64,000 nucleotides of DNA. Origin: an uncultured Lachnospiraceae bacterium (GTDB lineage Bacteria > Bacillota > Clostridia > Lachnospirales > Lachnospiraceae). Positions 25,177-34,602 of the stretch are shown here, piece by piece. Below the pieces are notes generated by a model. It searched no databases, was not told the DNA's origin, and saw only the letters and a program-made list of their open reading frames with translations. The translations under genes were made by a program, and so were the position numbers. The DNA lies in assembly GCA_910589195.1 (NCBI GenBank), contig CAJUTC010000012.1, positions 10,061 to 74,060 of the forward strand. The letters run 5' to 3'. How positions within the stretch are numbered: position 1 is the stretch's first letter; every line of letters begins with the position of its first letter.

Positions 25177-25782
25177 ATGATAGCGATAATCGATTATGAT
25201 GCGGGAAATTTAAAAAGCGTGGAAAAGGCGCTTGTGGCTCTGGGCGGGCAGCCGGTAATCAGCCGGGATCCGGAAGTGATTTTAAAAGCCGATCAGGTAA
25301 TCCTTCCTGGAGTCGGTTCCTTTGGTGATGCCATGGAAAAGCTTTGCCAATATGGATTAACCAAGGTAATCCGGCAGGTAACGGATCAGGGAACTCCCTT
25401 TCTTGGGATCTGTTTAGGACTGCAACTTTTATTTGAAAGCAGCCAGGAGTGCGAAGGTGTGCCTGGCCTAGGGATTCTTCCGGGAAAGATTTTGAAAATA
25501 CCAGATGCACCAGGTCTAAAAATCCCTCATATGGGATGGAATTCCATCCAGATTGCGCCTGGTTCCAGGCTGTTTCAGGGAATTGAATCAGGAGCTTATG
25601 TGTATTTCGTCCATTCTTATTATCTGAGAGCATCCGATCCATCGATTGTGGCGGCTTCCACAACCTACAGCACTAAGATTCACGCATCGGTGGAAAAGGG
25701 AAATGTATTTGCCTGCCAGTTCCATCCGGAAAAAAGCAGCCATGTGGGACTAACCATCTTAAAAAATTTTATAAGCCTTTAA
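25177..25782 (+). CDS. hisH: Imidazole glycerol phosphate synthase, glutaminase subunit
   Basis: The product has 201 residues from ATG 25177 behind AGGAAGG. The catalytic triad of a class I glutamine amidotransferase is visible: Cys79 in GICLGLQLLF, and His183 and Glu185 in QFHPEKS. It supplies ammonia to HisF. It and hisF are separated from the other histidine genes, none of which occur in the window. Confidence 0.96.
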   Translation: MIAIIDYDAGNLKSVEKALVALGGQPVISRDPEVILKADQVILPGVGSFGDAMEKLCQYGLTKVIRQVTDQGTPFLGICLGLQLLFESSQECEGVPGLGILPGKILKIPDAPGLKIPHMGWNSIQIAPGSRLFQGIESGAYVYFVHSYYLRASDPSIVAASTTYSTKIHASVEKGNVFACQFHPEKSSHVGLTILKNFISL

Positions 25783-25844
25783 AATAGTGCGCTGTCCAGA
25801 TTAAAACACGACAGGCAGAGAAAACCGGAAGCAAGGAGGCAGAT

Positions 25845-26606
25845 ATGTTCACGAAACGAATCATACCCTGTTTGGATGTGAATCAAGGCCGGGTGGTAAA
25901 GGGCGTAAATTTTGTAAACTTAAAAGACGCAGGGGATCCGGTTGAAATTGCCGCTGCCTATGACCAGGCAGGGGCAGATGAACTGGTTTTTTTAGATATT
26001 ACGGCTACCTCAGAAGCAAGAAGCATGGTGGTAGATATGGTAAGACGGGTAGCGGAAACAGTATTTATCCCATTTACAGTAGGGGGAGGAATCCGCACTG
26101 TGGAAGATTTTAAGCTGCTCCTAAGGGAGGGGGCCGATAAAATTTCCATTAATTCTTCTGCCATCAATGATCCGGAATTGATTTCCCGGGCAGCCGATAA
26201 GTTTGGAAGCCAATGTGTGGTAGTTGCGATTGACGCGAAGAAACGGGCTGACAAAACGGGCTGGAATGTTTATAAAAACGGCGGCAGGATTGACGTAGGC
26301 CTGGACGCGGTGGAATGGGCGGTGAAAGCATGTCAGCTAGGCGCAGGAGAGATTCTTTTGACAAGCATGGACTGTGATGGCACAAAGGCCGGTTACGACA
26401 ATGAGCTGACCGCTTTGATTGCGGAACAGGTATCTATCCCGGTGATTGCGTCCGGAGGTGCGGGAAAAATGGAGCATTTTTATGATACCCTGACAAAAGG
26501 GAAGGCAGACGCGGCTCTGGCGGCATCTCTGTTCCATTATAAAGAACTGGAAATCAAGGAGTTAAAGGAATATTTGGCCGGACGGGGAGTTTCTGTCAGG
26601 CTGTAA
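25845..26606 (+). CDS. hisF: Imidazole glycerol phosphate synthase, cyclase subunit
   Basis: The product has 253 residues, a TIM barrel beginning FTKRIIPCLDVNQGRVVKGVNF. Asp11 (CLDV) and the Asp in VAIDAKK are the catalytic pair; phosphate-binding GGGIRTVEDF and ASGGAGKMEHF are intact. It makes imidazole glycerol phosphate and AICAR with HisH. GCAAGGAGG precedes the start. Confidence 0.97.
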   Translation: MFTKRIIPCLDVNQGRVVKGVNFVNLKDAGDPVEIAAAYDQAGADELVFLDITATSEARSMVVDMVRRVAETVFIPFTVGGGIRTVEDFKLLLREGADKISINSSAINDPELISRAADKFGSQCVVVAIDAKKRADKTGWNVYKNGGRIDVGLDAVEWAVKACQLGAGEILLTSMDCDGTKAGYDNELTALIAEQVSIPVIASGGAGKMEHFYDTLTKGKADAALAASLFHYKELEIKELKEYLAGRGVSVRL

Positions 26607-26641
26607 CAAAGAACATAGCATACAAAGAGAAATGAAACAAG

Positions 26642-26659
26642 GATATTGATTCCAATATC
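26642..26659 (+). promoter_or_regulatory. Small palindrome upstream of ung
   Basis: GATATTG and CAATATC are separated by 4 nt. It may be an operator or a minor hairpin; there is no T-tract. Confidence 0.35.
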
Positions 26660-26688
26660 ATAAGATTAAGATAAGAGAGGTACAGGAT

Positions 26689-27366
26689 ATGGCAGCGATT
26701 GAAAATGATTGGTTAGAACCTTTAAGCGGGGAATTTAAGAAACCTTATTACCGCCAGCTTTATGAAGCAGTAAAGAAAGAATATGAAAGCAGGCAGATTT
26801 TTCCGGCGTCGGATGATATTTTTAACGCATTTCAGTTTACCCCGCTGCATAAAGTGAAAGTAGTAATACTGGGGCAGGATCCATACCATGGGGATGGTCA
26901 GGCTCATGGCCTTTGCTTTTCCGTAAAGCCAGATGTGCAAATCCCGCCGTCGCTGGTTAATATTTACCAGGAACTGAAGGAGGATCTGGGATGCTATATT
27001 CCAGATAATGGTTACTTAAAAAAATGGGCTGATCAGGGAGTGCTTTTGCTCAATACCGTGTTGACTGTGCAGGCACATGCGGCCAATTCCCATCGGAACT
27101 TGGGCTGGGAGGAATTTACAGATGCGGCGATCCGGATCTTGAACCAGCAGGATCGTCCGATTGTATACCTTCTTTGGGGAAAGCCGGCACAGTCAAAAAA
27201 GGCGATGCTGAATAATCCGAAACATCTGATTTTAGAAGCGCCCCATCCAAGTCCCCTTTCTGCTTTCAGAGGATTTTTTGGGTGTCGCCATTTCAGCAAG
27301 ACAAATGAATTTTTAAGTGAACGGGGGCTGGAACCCATAGACTGGCAGATTGAAAATATCAGATAA
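26689..27366 (+). CDS. ung: Uracil-DNA glycosylase
   Basis: The product has 225 residues. GQDPYHGDGQAHGLCFSV (water-activating Asp64 and His67) and the HPSPLSAFRGFFG DNA-binding loop are intact. It removes uracil from DNA and starts base excision repair. It is 14 bp before uppP, so the two may share a transcript. Confidence 0.97.
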   Translation: MAAIENDWLEPLSGEFKKPYYRQLYEAVKKEYESRQIFPASDDIFNAFQFTPLHKVKVVILGQDPYHGDGQAHGLCFSVKPDVQIPPSLVNIYQELKEDLGCYIPDNGYLKKWADQGVLLLNTVLTVQAHAANSHRNLGWEEFTDAAIRILNQQDRPIVYLLWGKPAQSKKAMLNNPKHLILEAPHPSPLSAFRGFFGCRHFSKTNEFLSERGLEPIDWQIENIR

Positions 27367-27380
27367 AGGATACTACTAAT

Positions 27381-28223
27381 ATGAGCATTGTAGAAATTTT
27401 AAAGGTAATTGTGCAGGGGATCGTGGAGGGATTTACGGAATGGCTGCCTATCAGCAGCACCGGGCATATGATTTTAGTGGATGAGATTATTCATATGGAT
27501 CAGCCCAAAGCCTACCTGGATGTGTTTTTTGTGGTGATCCAGCTAGGGGCAATCCTGGCGGTGGTTTTGTTGTATTTTGATAAACTGAACCCCTTTTCCC
27601 AAAAAAAGAAGCCATCTGCAAAGCGTATGACCATCGTTCTTTGGCTGAAGATTGCGGTTGCCTGTGTTCCGGCAGCCATCCTGGGATTGCTGCTGGATGA
27701 CTGGATGGAAGAGCACCTGATGAATGCGTATGTGGTATCGGCGGCCTTGATTATCTATGGTATTTTATTTATTGTCCTGGAAACACGAAATGAAATGACC
27801 ACATTTTCCATTCAGAAAACAAGCCAGCTTACGTTCCAGACAGCTCTTTATATCGGGTTATTCCAGCTTTTGAGTTTGGTTCCGGGTACCTCGCGCTCCG
27901 GATCCACAATTTTAGGAGCGATGATTCTTGGATGTTCCAGAAATGTGGCGGCAGAATTTTCCTTCTTTTTAGGGATTCCGGTTATGTTTGGGGCAAGCCT
28001 GCTGAAGGTAGTGAAATACTTTATAAACGGGAATACCTTTACTCTGGTTCAGGTGTTTTATATGCTTCTTGGAATGGTGATTGCGTTTTTTGTGTCCGTG
28101 TATTCTATCCGCTTCCTTATGGGGTATATCCGGAATCATGATTTTAAATTTTTCGGCTATTACCGCATTGTGTTGGGGATTATAGTAGTGGCTTATTTTG
28201 GAATTACTGCATTAGCAGTATAG
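27381..28223 (+). CDS. uppP: Undecaprenyl-diphosphatase
   Basis: The product has 280 residues and about seven to eight membrane helices. Both family signatures are present: QGIVEGFTEWLPISSTGH and the PGTSRSGSTI loop. It recycles undecaprenyl diphosphate to the monophosphate for wall synthesis and can give bacitracin tolerance. Confidence 0.96.
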   Translation: MSIVEILKVIVQGIVEGFTEWLPISSTGHMILVDEIIHMDQPKAYLDVFFVVIQLGAILAVVLLYFDKLNPFSQKKKPSAKRMTIVLWLKIAVACVPAAILGLLLDDWMEEHLMNAYVVSAALIIYGILFIVLETRNEMTTFSIQKTSQLTFQTALYIGLFQLLSLVPGTSRSGSTILGAMILGCSRNVAAEFSFFLGIPVMFGASLLKVVKYFINGNTFTLVQVFYMLLGMVIAFFVSVYSIRFLMGYIRNHDFKFFGYYRIVLGIIVVAYFGITALAV

Positions 28224-28238
28224 AATCGTTTGGTTCTC

Positions 28239-28337
28239 ACTCCGTATCCCGAGTTCTGGCGCGGATTTCTGAGGATACGGAGTATTGCGGCAAGTTTGAA
28301 CCTTCATTCCTGTCATCAGTACGCCCCGCTTTGGGGC
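28239..28337. other. Hairpins between uppP and the NERD-like gene
   Basis: ACTCCGTATCC (28239-28249) pairs with GGATACGGAGT (28273-28283) over 11 bp. A second small stem, GCCCC/GGGGC, is at 28323-28337. The two genes converge here, so these may act as terminators, but the T-tracts are poor. No gene is seen in 28224-28443. Confidence 0.5.
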
Positions 28338-28443
28338 ATCTTTGCCTCAGTTGGCCAGCGCGGCCCGCTGCGTCTGCCTGATTTAGGCTGACTTTCCCGT
28401 AAATTTGACGTACATTTGACAAAAAGTCATATTGAAACATGTT

Positions 28444-29157
28444 CTAGTGCTTTTTTTCACTTTTCTTTTTTATGTTGGCAAGCTTAGCCAGTGCCAGTGC
28501 TGTTTGTTCTACATCCAGCGTACCGTTTTTTAAGGAAGGTTCCGTTTTGATATACTCCATAAAGCGGCGCTGGGTGTAAACAGAAGATGGGTAAGATTGA
28601 AGGGTTGCTTTGGGGTTGGTAAATACCGTTACTATCTTTAAATTTCCCTGGATTCCTGCCTCTTCCATGGCAGAGGCCACTAACCGGTACTGCTCTTTGC
28701 AGACAGCTAAGGGATTTTCAAAAGAAGAATCCTGGTCGTTCATATGCTGGCGCCAGGAACCGGAATCCGGGGGAGATGAGGGTGTGATGGTTCCTCCGAA
28801 TCCTAAACAGTAAACGCCTATGATACCGCCGGGAGCTACCAGCAGACTGGTTAGCCGGGCGGTGCTTCCTTTATAGGCCACGGTGCCGGGAGCTACCAGA
28901 CGCATTTTATTTTTTGCGGAAAACCGTAAAAGCTGCGCTACAAATGCGGTTAATTCTCCTTTTGTCCCGTTGTGCATTTGTGGTCTTTGCCGGGTGGCGG
29001 CTTGGCCGGCCTTCTTATCAGCAGACTTTTTCCGGCGGATGCCAAAGAAATGTTTTGTGATATTAATACCGGTGCGTTCTTCAAAAAATGGTATAACAAC
29101 TACCACCAGAACTGCCAGCAGTACGCCAAGGATAGCGTATTTTATGGGATCTGACAT
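28444..29157 (-). CDS. Membrane-anchored NERD-like domain protein
   Basis: The product has 237 residues with an N-terminal membrane helix (about 6-25) and a basic linker. The domain after it resembles the nuclease-related NERD fold in order: a hydrophobic strand (SLLVAPGGIIGVYCLGFGG), a Trp (SWRQ) and the late NPLAVCKEQYRLV, where NERD proteins have NPxxQ. The acidic and lysine residues of an active nuclease are not clear, so the assignment is tentative and activity is doubtful. It is transcribed towards uppP. Confidence 0.5.
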   Translation of the reverse strand: MSDPIKYAILGVLLAVLVVVVIPFFEERTGINITKHFFGIRRKKSADKKAGQAATRQRPQMHNGTKGELTAFVAQLLRFSAKNKMRLVAPGTVAYKGSTARLTSLLVAPGGIIGVYCLGFGGTITPSSPPDSGSWRQHMNDQDSSFENPLAVCKEQYRLVASAMEEAGIQGNLKIVTVFTNPKATLQSYPSSVYTQRRFMEYIKTEPSLKNGTLDVEQTALALAKLANIKKKSEKKH

Positions 29158-29304
29158 AATTTAGTGTTCCTTTCTTTTATAGATTCTATTGTGCAAATGA
29201 GATTCAAATATGTGGATATCATATCACAGGAAAGATAAATAAGCAATTGTTTCCATGTTAGAAACAGGGGATGGACACTTAACATAACAAAGGAGGGGAT
29301 ATGC

Positions 29305-30012
29305 ATGACTCTTGAAGTTTTGCGGGAGCGTAACCCGGATGAAAACAGCCGGGCATATTCTTATTGGGCGCTTAGAAGAAATATTATGCTGCTGCGTCTA
29401 GAGCCAGGGAGCGTGCTGAATGAAGCAGAATTAAGCGAACAGCTTGGCATGAGCCGTACTCCTATCCGTGAAGCCCTTATTTTGCTGCGAAACGAAGGGC
29501 TTGTTGATATTTTGCCTCAAAGAGGGAGCAAAGTAAGCCGAATCAGTTTAAGTCATGTGAGAGAAGGATATTTTATGCGGCGGATCTTGGAAAGCGCCAT
29601 TGTCAGGGAACTGGCAGGAACCCTTTCGCCGGCTCAGTTAAAACAAATCCGGGATAATATGGATTTGCAGACCAAGGAGCTGCATCAAGTATCCAAGTCT
29701 ATTAGTGACCTGTTTTTTGAGCTGGATAATGAGCTCCACTATCTGTTTTACAAGTTCAGCCATAAGGAACGGATCTGGGACAGCGTTCACGGTCTTTGTT
29801 CCCATTATGACCGGGTGCGCTATCTGGATACTTTGGCAAATGAAACGGAGCAGGCGCTGATTTTGGAACAGCATGAAAATCTTTACTATTATCTGATGAT
29901 GGGAATTCCAGGGGATGTAAATATTGAAACCTTTTATACGGATCATCTGGGAAGATGGCTGAAAGGGTTCCGTCGTATTTATACCACGTATTCCAAGTAC
30001 TTTTGTGATTAA
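29305..30012 (+). CDS. GntR-family regulator (FCD/FadR subfamily)
   Basis: The product has 235 residues. The winged helix lies at about 20-85 (NEAELSEQLGMSRTPIREALILLRNEGLVDI), followed by an all-helical FCD ligand domain with His residues typical of metal-assisted binding of organic acids. ATG 29305 lies 6 nt after GGAGGGG. Its neighbours suggest control of hexuronate use (compare UxuR/ExuR). A 9-bp hairpin at 30040-30064 follows the stop. Confidence 0.88.
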   Translation: MTLEVLRERNPDENSRAYSYWALRRNIMLLRLEPGSVLNEAELSEQLGMSRTPIREALILLRNEGLVDILPQRGSKVSRISLSHVREGYFMRRILESAIVRELAGTLSPAQLKQIRDNMDLQTKELHQVSKSISDLFFELDNELHYLFYKFSHKERIWDSVHGLCSHYDRVRYLDTLANETEQALILEQHENLYYYLMMGIPGDVNIETFYTDHLGRWLKGFRRIYTTYSKYFCD

Positions 30013-30118
30013 TGTGAGTTTCGACAGCCTTCCGGCCTTCCGGCATCCCTGCTTTGGATGCTGGAAACCGAAAAAAGCGTAAGAAGCAGCAGAAAAATGG
30101 AACATTGCCTTTTAAGGT

Positions 30119-30225
30119 AAACCTTCATGCGCCTGGCTGCGAACGCTCCACCGCCCATGAAAGTCCGGCGGGCGCACTTGGCATCTCTGAACTTGGACCG
30201 CCTGTTCGATGGTGGGTTTTCAAAG
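30119..30225 (+). repeat. Dispersed intergenic element, 5' module, copy A
   Basis: About 105 bp align closely with 60266-60370. The stem TGCGCCTG (30128-30135) with CGGGCGCA (30169-30176) is kept in the other copy by paired changes (G-C here, A-T there). It is followed by the shared string ACTTGGCATC. It lies between the GntR and alcohol dehydrogenase genes, sense to the former. Confidence 0.75.
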
Positions 30226-30248
30226 TAATATATCAGATAAGCTGGTTA

Positions 30249-31265
30249 TTAAAAGGTGAGAACAATTTTGCGAATGGAGGGATCGTGGCTGTCCGCAAAG
30301 TCGAATGCCTCCTGAGCCTTTAACAGGGGGAAGGTGTGGGAAACAGTTCCGTTTAAATCTAGCTTCCCCTCTTTTATCAGTTCAATTGCGTTTCCGAACA
30401 TTTTATTTTGAAGGCGGGAGCCACGGATATCCAATTCTTTTGAGGTGACTAAGAACTGGTTGACTTCCGTTGGGGCGACAGAAAATCCCATGGTTATAAT
30501 CCGCCCCGCATTTCCGGTGGCTTTTAAAAGCTGATATAAAGAATCCTTTGTGCAGGCGGAATCAATAGATACGGTTGCGCCGTGGCCATAGGTATATTCA
30601 TTTACCTTTTCTGTTAGATCTTCCTTCAAAACATTGATGGTATAATTAGCGCCGTCTGCTTTGGCCTCTTCCAGCTTTGAATCTGCAATATCAGCTACAA
30701 TAATATGGCGGCACAGCAGCCTGGCGATTTTTAATATAGTGCTTCCTAATGCGCCAAAACCGAAGATTAACAGCATGTCATCATTGATAAGCTGGGCTCT
30801 GGTACAAGACTGGATCGCGATGGTGGCAGGTTCAATCATAACTGCGTCTGTGTCTGAAAGGGAGTCTGGGAGAAGGTAGCAGTCCGATTCTGGAACCGCT
30901 AAAAATTCCTGGTAGCCGCCGTCAATATGAACGCCTCGTACTGCCAGGTGATCGCATACATTCCCTCTGCCGATCCGGCATGGGTAGCAGTGGCCGCAGC
31001 TTGTTACCTGGTTTATAATGACTCGGTTGCCTGGTTTTAAACTGGAAACATTACTTCCGGTTTCTGCCACGCGCCCAACCATTTCATGACCGATAACCCG
31101 GGGATACGTAGCGGCGGCATTGGTCCCGTGATAAATGCCCATATCCGAACCACAGATTCCGGCGGCAGTCATTTGGATTAGCACATTGTTTATTTCGTCA
31201 ATTACTGGCTGATTCCTGTCAATAATATTCAGTTCGCCTGGTCTGGTGATTTGCACTGCTTTCAT
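30249..31265 (-). CDS. Zinc-dependent medium-chain alcohol dehydrogenase (probable sugar-acid 5-dehydrogenase)
   Basis: The product has 338 residues from ATG 31265 behind GGAGTG. Catalytic zinc ligands Cys38 (GICGSD), His60-Glu61 (GHE) and the structural zinc cysteines 90, 93, 96 and 104 are all present, with the NAD loop GFGALG at 169-174. The family includes L-idonate, L-gulonate and L-galactonate 5-dehydrogenases. Its position between a GntR regulator and uxuA-uxuB suggests oxidation of a hexonate to fructuronate or tagaturonate, but the substrate is inferred only. Confidence 0.85.
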   Translation of the reverse strand: MKAVQITRPGELNIIDRNQPVIDEINNVLIQMTAAGICGSDMGIYHGTNAAATYPRVIGHEMVGRVAETGSNVSSLKPGNRVIINQVTSCGHCYPCRIGRGNVCDHLAVRGVHIDGGYQEFLAVPESDCYLLPDSLSDTDAVMIEPATIAIQSCTRAQLINDDMLLIFGFGALGSTILKIARLLCRHIIVADIADSKLEEAKADGANYTINVLKEDLTEKVNEYTYGHGATVSIDSACTKDSLYQLLKATGNAGRIITMGFSVAPTEVNQFLVTSKELDIRGSRLQNKMFGNAIELIKEGKLDLNGTVSHTFPLLKAQEAFDFADSHDPSIRKIVLTF

Positions 31266-31293
31266 AAGTAATATATCACTCCTTTTTGAAAAA

Positions 31294-31342
31294 TTGTACA
31301 ACTACTATAGTATATCATAAAATTTCTTAAAAAAAAAGTCAA
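31294..31342 (-). promoter_or_regulatory. Promoter and possible operator of the alcohol dehydrogenase gene
   Basis: On the minus strand TTGACT (31342-31337) and TATGAT (31319-31314) are 17 bp apart. The palindrome TTGTACAA at 31294-31301, just downstream, resembles the TNGT-ACNA half-sites of FadR-type regulators and could be bound by the adjacent GntR protein. Confidence 0.6.
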
Positions 31343-31415
31343 TATCGAAAAGAGATGGGAATAATAGTAGGCAAAACAAACAAAAAAGTTTTTGAAAAAT
31401 ATTAAAAATTAGGTA

Positions 31416-31444
31416 TTGATTATAGAGCAAAAATATATTACTAT
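31416..31444 (+). promoter_or_regulatory. Probable promoter of uxuA-uxuB
   Basis: TTGATT and TACTAT are 17 bp apart, with TATACT slightly downstream as an alternative -10. The rest of 31302-31668 is AT-rich leader without a gene. Confidence 0.5.
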
Positions 31445-31668
31445 ACTTTTATACACATGATGTTGGTATCAAAGGGCACGTTGCCGCCGCTGATGCCGGG
31501 TTGCTCCGCATTTTGTGCTTTCGCAATCTTCAAAAACATTCATATGCGGGAATGACGGGATTTTTAGAGGAATATCAAACCATGCATACTTAATAAAAAG
31601 CAGACCGCAAAAAGGACAATCCATAAAAGCAATAAATAAAAAAATAAATGAGTGGAGGTACAAACAGT

Positions 31669-32739
31669 ATGGACATGACATTGCGTTGGTATGGACCAGG
31701 GTACGATAGCGTATCCTTAAAGCAGATCCGCCAGATTCCAGGCGTAAAAGGTGTGGTTACGACCCTGATGGGAAAGATGCCGGGGGAAGTTTGGACAGAA
31801 GATGAGATCGCTGCTTTAAAAAAAGAAGTAGAGGATGCAGGCCTTAAAATTATGGGAATTGAGTCGGTCAATATTTCAGATGATATTAAGATCGGCACAG
31901 AAAAGAGAGAAGAGCATATTGCGAATTACATTACTACCTTGGAGAATCTGGGAAAAGCGGATATCCATATGATCTGCTATAATTTTATGCCGGTATTTGA
32001 CTGGACCCGTTCCGATTTGGCAAGGATGCGTCCTGACAGTTCTACAGTACTTGCCTATAACCAGGATGTAATTGACAAGATTGATCCGGAGCATATGCGG
32101 GAATCGGTTGAAAAGATGTCCAATGGATTTGTAATGCCTGGATGGGAGCCGGAGCGGTTAGAGAAGCTGAAAGCATTGTTCGAAGCTTATAAAGATGTGG
32201 ACGCTGAGAAGCTGTTTGATAATCTGGTATATTTCCTGAAGGCGATTGGCCCGGTATGTGAAAAGTATGATATCCGCATGGGCATTCATCCGGATGATCC
32301 GGCCTGGCCCATTTTTGGCCTTCCCAGGATTGTGAGAAATAAGGAAACTGTGGAACGTTTGCTGAAAGCGGTAGATAAGCCCTATAATGGCATTACCCTT
32401 TGCACTGGTTCCTTAGGATCCAATCAGAATAATGATATTTGTGATATTATCCGCGCCGCCAAGGGAAGGATCCCATTTGCCCATGTAAGGAACTTAAAGT
32501 ACAACAGCGATCGTGATTTTGAAGAAGCGGCTCATCTGTCTTCTGACGGCTCCATGGATATGTATGCGATTATGAAAACTTTGTATGAAACCGGGTTTGA
32601 CGGAATCATCCGCCCGGATCACGGAAGAATGATCTGGGATGAGGTTGCTATGCCAGGTTATGGCTTGTATGATAGGGCGCTGGGAGCGATTTACCTGGAA
32701 GGCCTGTGGGAAGCCATTGATAAAAACGCAAAGAATTAA
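31669..32739 (+). CDS. uxuA: Mannonate dehydratase
   Basis: The product has 356 residues, beginning MDMTLRWYGPGYDSVSLKQIRQIPGVKGVV, typical of UxuA. Metal-binding and active-site blocks GIHPDDPAWPIFGLPRI, CTGSLGSNQNND and RPDHGRMIWDE are intact. It dehydrates D-mannonate to 2-keto-3-deoxygluconate. ATG 31669 follows GTGGAGGT at 9 nt; the ATG at 31648 contains that site in its own frame and is rejected. Confidence 0.96.
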   Translation: MDMTLRWYGPGYDSVSLKQIRQIPGVKGVVTTLMGKMPGEVWTEDEIAALKKEVEDAGLKIMGIESVNISDDIKIGTEKREEHIANYITTLENLGKADIHMICYNFMPVFDWTRSDLARMRPDSSTVLAYNQDVIDKIDPEHMRESVEKMSNGFVMPGWEPERLEKLKALFEAYKDVDAEKLFDNLVYFLKAIGPVCEKYDIRMGIHPDDPAWPIFGLPRIVRNKETVERLLKAVDKPYNGITLCTGSLGSNQNNDICDIIRAAKGRIPFAHVRNLKYNSDRDFEEAAHLSSDGSMDMYAIMKTLYETGFDGIIRPDHGRMIWDEVAMPGYGLYDRALGAIYLEGLWEAIDKNAKN

Positions 32740-32897
32740 GCAGAGAATCAATCCTGCGGAAGATGGATATAATAAAAAGCAAATGCAGCAATGATGCCAA
32801 ACCGCTGCAAATCAATAAGTGCGCTTAAAAGACCTGGTATAGAAATGGATATAGAAACATTTGAGGGCGCTTTCAATAATAAAGAGGGTAAAATATT

Positions 32898-34508
32898 ATG
32901 AAATTAACGATTGAAGGATTAAAAGACAAGGGTGCATGGGAGGCTGCCGGAATTAGCCTTCCTGCCTATGATGTTGAAAAAGTGTCAGCCGATACAAAGG
33001 CGGCTCCAGTATGGGTGCATTTTGGCGCGGGGAATATTTTCCGTATTTTTATCGGAGGCCTGGCCGATGCCCTGATTGCGAAGGGAGAATCTAATAAGGG
33101 GATTACTTGTGTAGAAACCTTTGACTTTGATGTGATTGATAAAATTTATAAACCTTATGATAATCTGGTTTTGGCAGTAACCTTAAAGGCGGACGGCTCT
33201 ACAGACAAAAGCGTAATCGGTTCTTTGACTGAGGCAATTAAAGCACAGTCTGGCGATGCTTCTCAGTGGGCACGGCTGAAAGAAATTTTCGCAAATCCCG
33301 GCCTGCAGATGATTTCTTTTACCATTACCGAAAAAGGATATGCGCTGAAAGGGGCGGATGGAACCTTTTTCCCATTTATCCAGGCGGATATTGACAACGG
33401 CCCTCAAAAGGCTGGATCTGCCATGGCGGTGGTATGCGCCTTGCTTTATGAGCGTTATCAGGCCTGCAAGGCTCCTCTTGCAGTCGTTTCCATGGATAAC
33501 TGTTCCCATAATGGTGAAAAACTGCAAAATTCAGTGCTTACTATGGCAAAGGAATGGGAGAAGAAAGGTTTTGTAGATGCAGGCTTTGTTGCTTACCTTT
33601 CTGATGAAGCCCAGGTATCCTTCCCATGGTCTATGATCGATAAGATTACCCCGCGGCCTGCAGATTCCGTTTGTGAGGAATTGAAAAAGGCAGGGGTGGA
33701 GGATATGGCTCCGGTGATCACCTCAAAGAAAACGTATATTGCGCCGTTTGTAAATGCAGAAGGCCCTCAGTATCTGGTAATTGAGGACAAGTTCCCCAAT
33801 GGAAGGCCGGCACTGGAGAAGGCAGGTGTTTATATGACCGATCGGGATACGGTAAATAAGGTAGAACGGATGAAGGTAACAACCTGTTTGAATCCTCTTC
33901 ATACAGTACTGGCGGTTTACGGCTGCGTATTAGGATATGATTTGATTGCGGATGAGATGAAGGATGAGCAGTTAAATAAGCTGGTTCACCAGATTGGCCC
34001 TGTAGAGGGAATGCCAGTTGTTACAGATCCGGGAATCCTTTCTCCGAAGGATTTTGTAGATGAAGTGATCCAGGTAAGGATTCCCAATCCCTTTATGCCG
34101 GATACGCCTCAGAGAATTGCCACAGATACGTCACAGAAGGTGGGAATCCGTTATGGAGAAACCATCAAAGCTTATGTGGAACGGTATGGTGACGCGAAAA
34201 AGCTGACGGCGATTCCGCTTGCGATTGCTGGATGGTGCCGTTATCTGCTGGCTGTGGATGATAAAGGTAATCCCTTTGAGTTGTCTGCTGATCCCATGGT
34301 TCCGGAGCTTACAAAGCAGTTAGCAGGGATTGAAGTAGGAAAACCGGATACTTATAAAGGGCAGTTAAAACCTATTTTGTCCAATGTAAATATTTTCGGA
34401 TGTGATTTGTATCAGGCAGGAATCGGTGAACGAATTGAGGAAATGTTTGTGGAAGAAATCGCAGGGGCAGGAGCGGTTCGGGAAACGCTGAAAAAATACA
34501 TTGGCTGA
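32898..34508 (+). CDS. uxuB: Fructuronate reductase / mannitol dehydrogenase family
   Basis: The product has 536 residues. The dinucleotide loop VHFGAGNIFR (39-48) and the catalytic KVERMKVTTCLNPLHTVLA block belong to the long-chain mannitol dehydrogenase family. Next to uxuA it most likely reduces D-fructuronate to D-mannonate, feeding UxuA. AGAGGG precedes the start. The 158 bp between uxuA and uxuB show no terminator, so one transcript is likely. Confidence 0.92.
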   Translation: MKLTIEGLKDKGAWEAAGISLPAYDVEKVSADTKAAPVWVHFGAGNIFRIFIGGLADALIAKGESNKGITCVETFDFDVIDKIYKPYDNLVLAVTLKADGSTDKSVIGSLTEAIKAQSGDASQWARLKEIFANPGLQMISFTITEKGYALKGADGTFFPFIQADIDNGPQKAGSAMAVVCALLYERYQACKAPLAVVSMDNCSHNGEKLQNSVLTMAKEWEKKGFVDAGFVAYLSDEAQVSFPWSMIDKITPRPADSVCEELKKAGVEDMAPVITSKKTYIAPFVNAEGPQYLVIEDKFPNGRPALEKAGVYMTDRDTVNKVERMKVTTCLNPLHTVLAVYGCVLGYDLIADEMKDEQLNKLVHQIGPVEGMPVVTDPGILSPKDFVDEVIQVRIPNPFMPDTPQRIATDTSQKVGIRYGETIKAYVERYGDAKKLTAIPLAIAGWCRYLLAVDDKGNPFELSADPMVPELTKQLAGIEVGKPDTYKGQLKPILSNVNIFGCDLYQAGIGERIEEMFVEEIAGAGAVRETLKKYIG

Positions 34509-34602
34509 TTGCTGCCAAAAGAATGTATTGTCCAGGTTATTGGTGAAGACCACCTTTTTGAAACCGAGTTTCTGCTGAAAACAGTATGTGGCTGAGGGGA
34601 AT

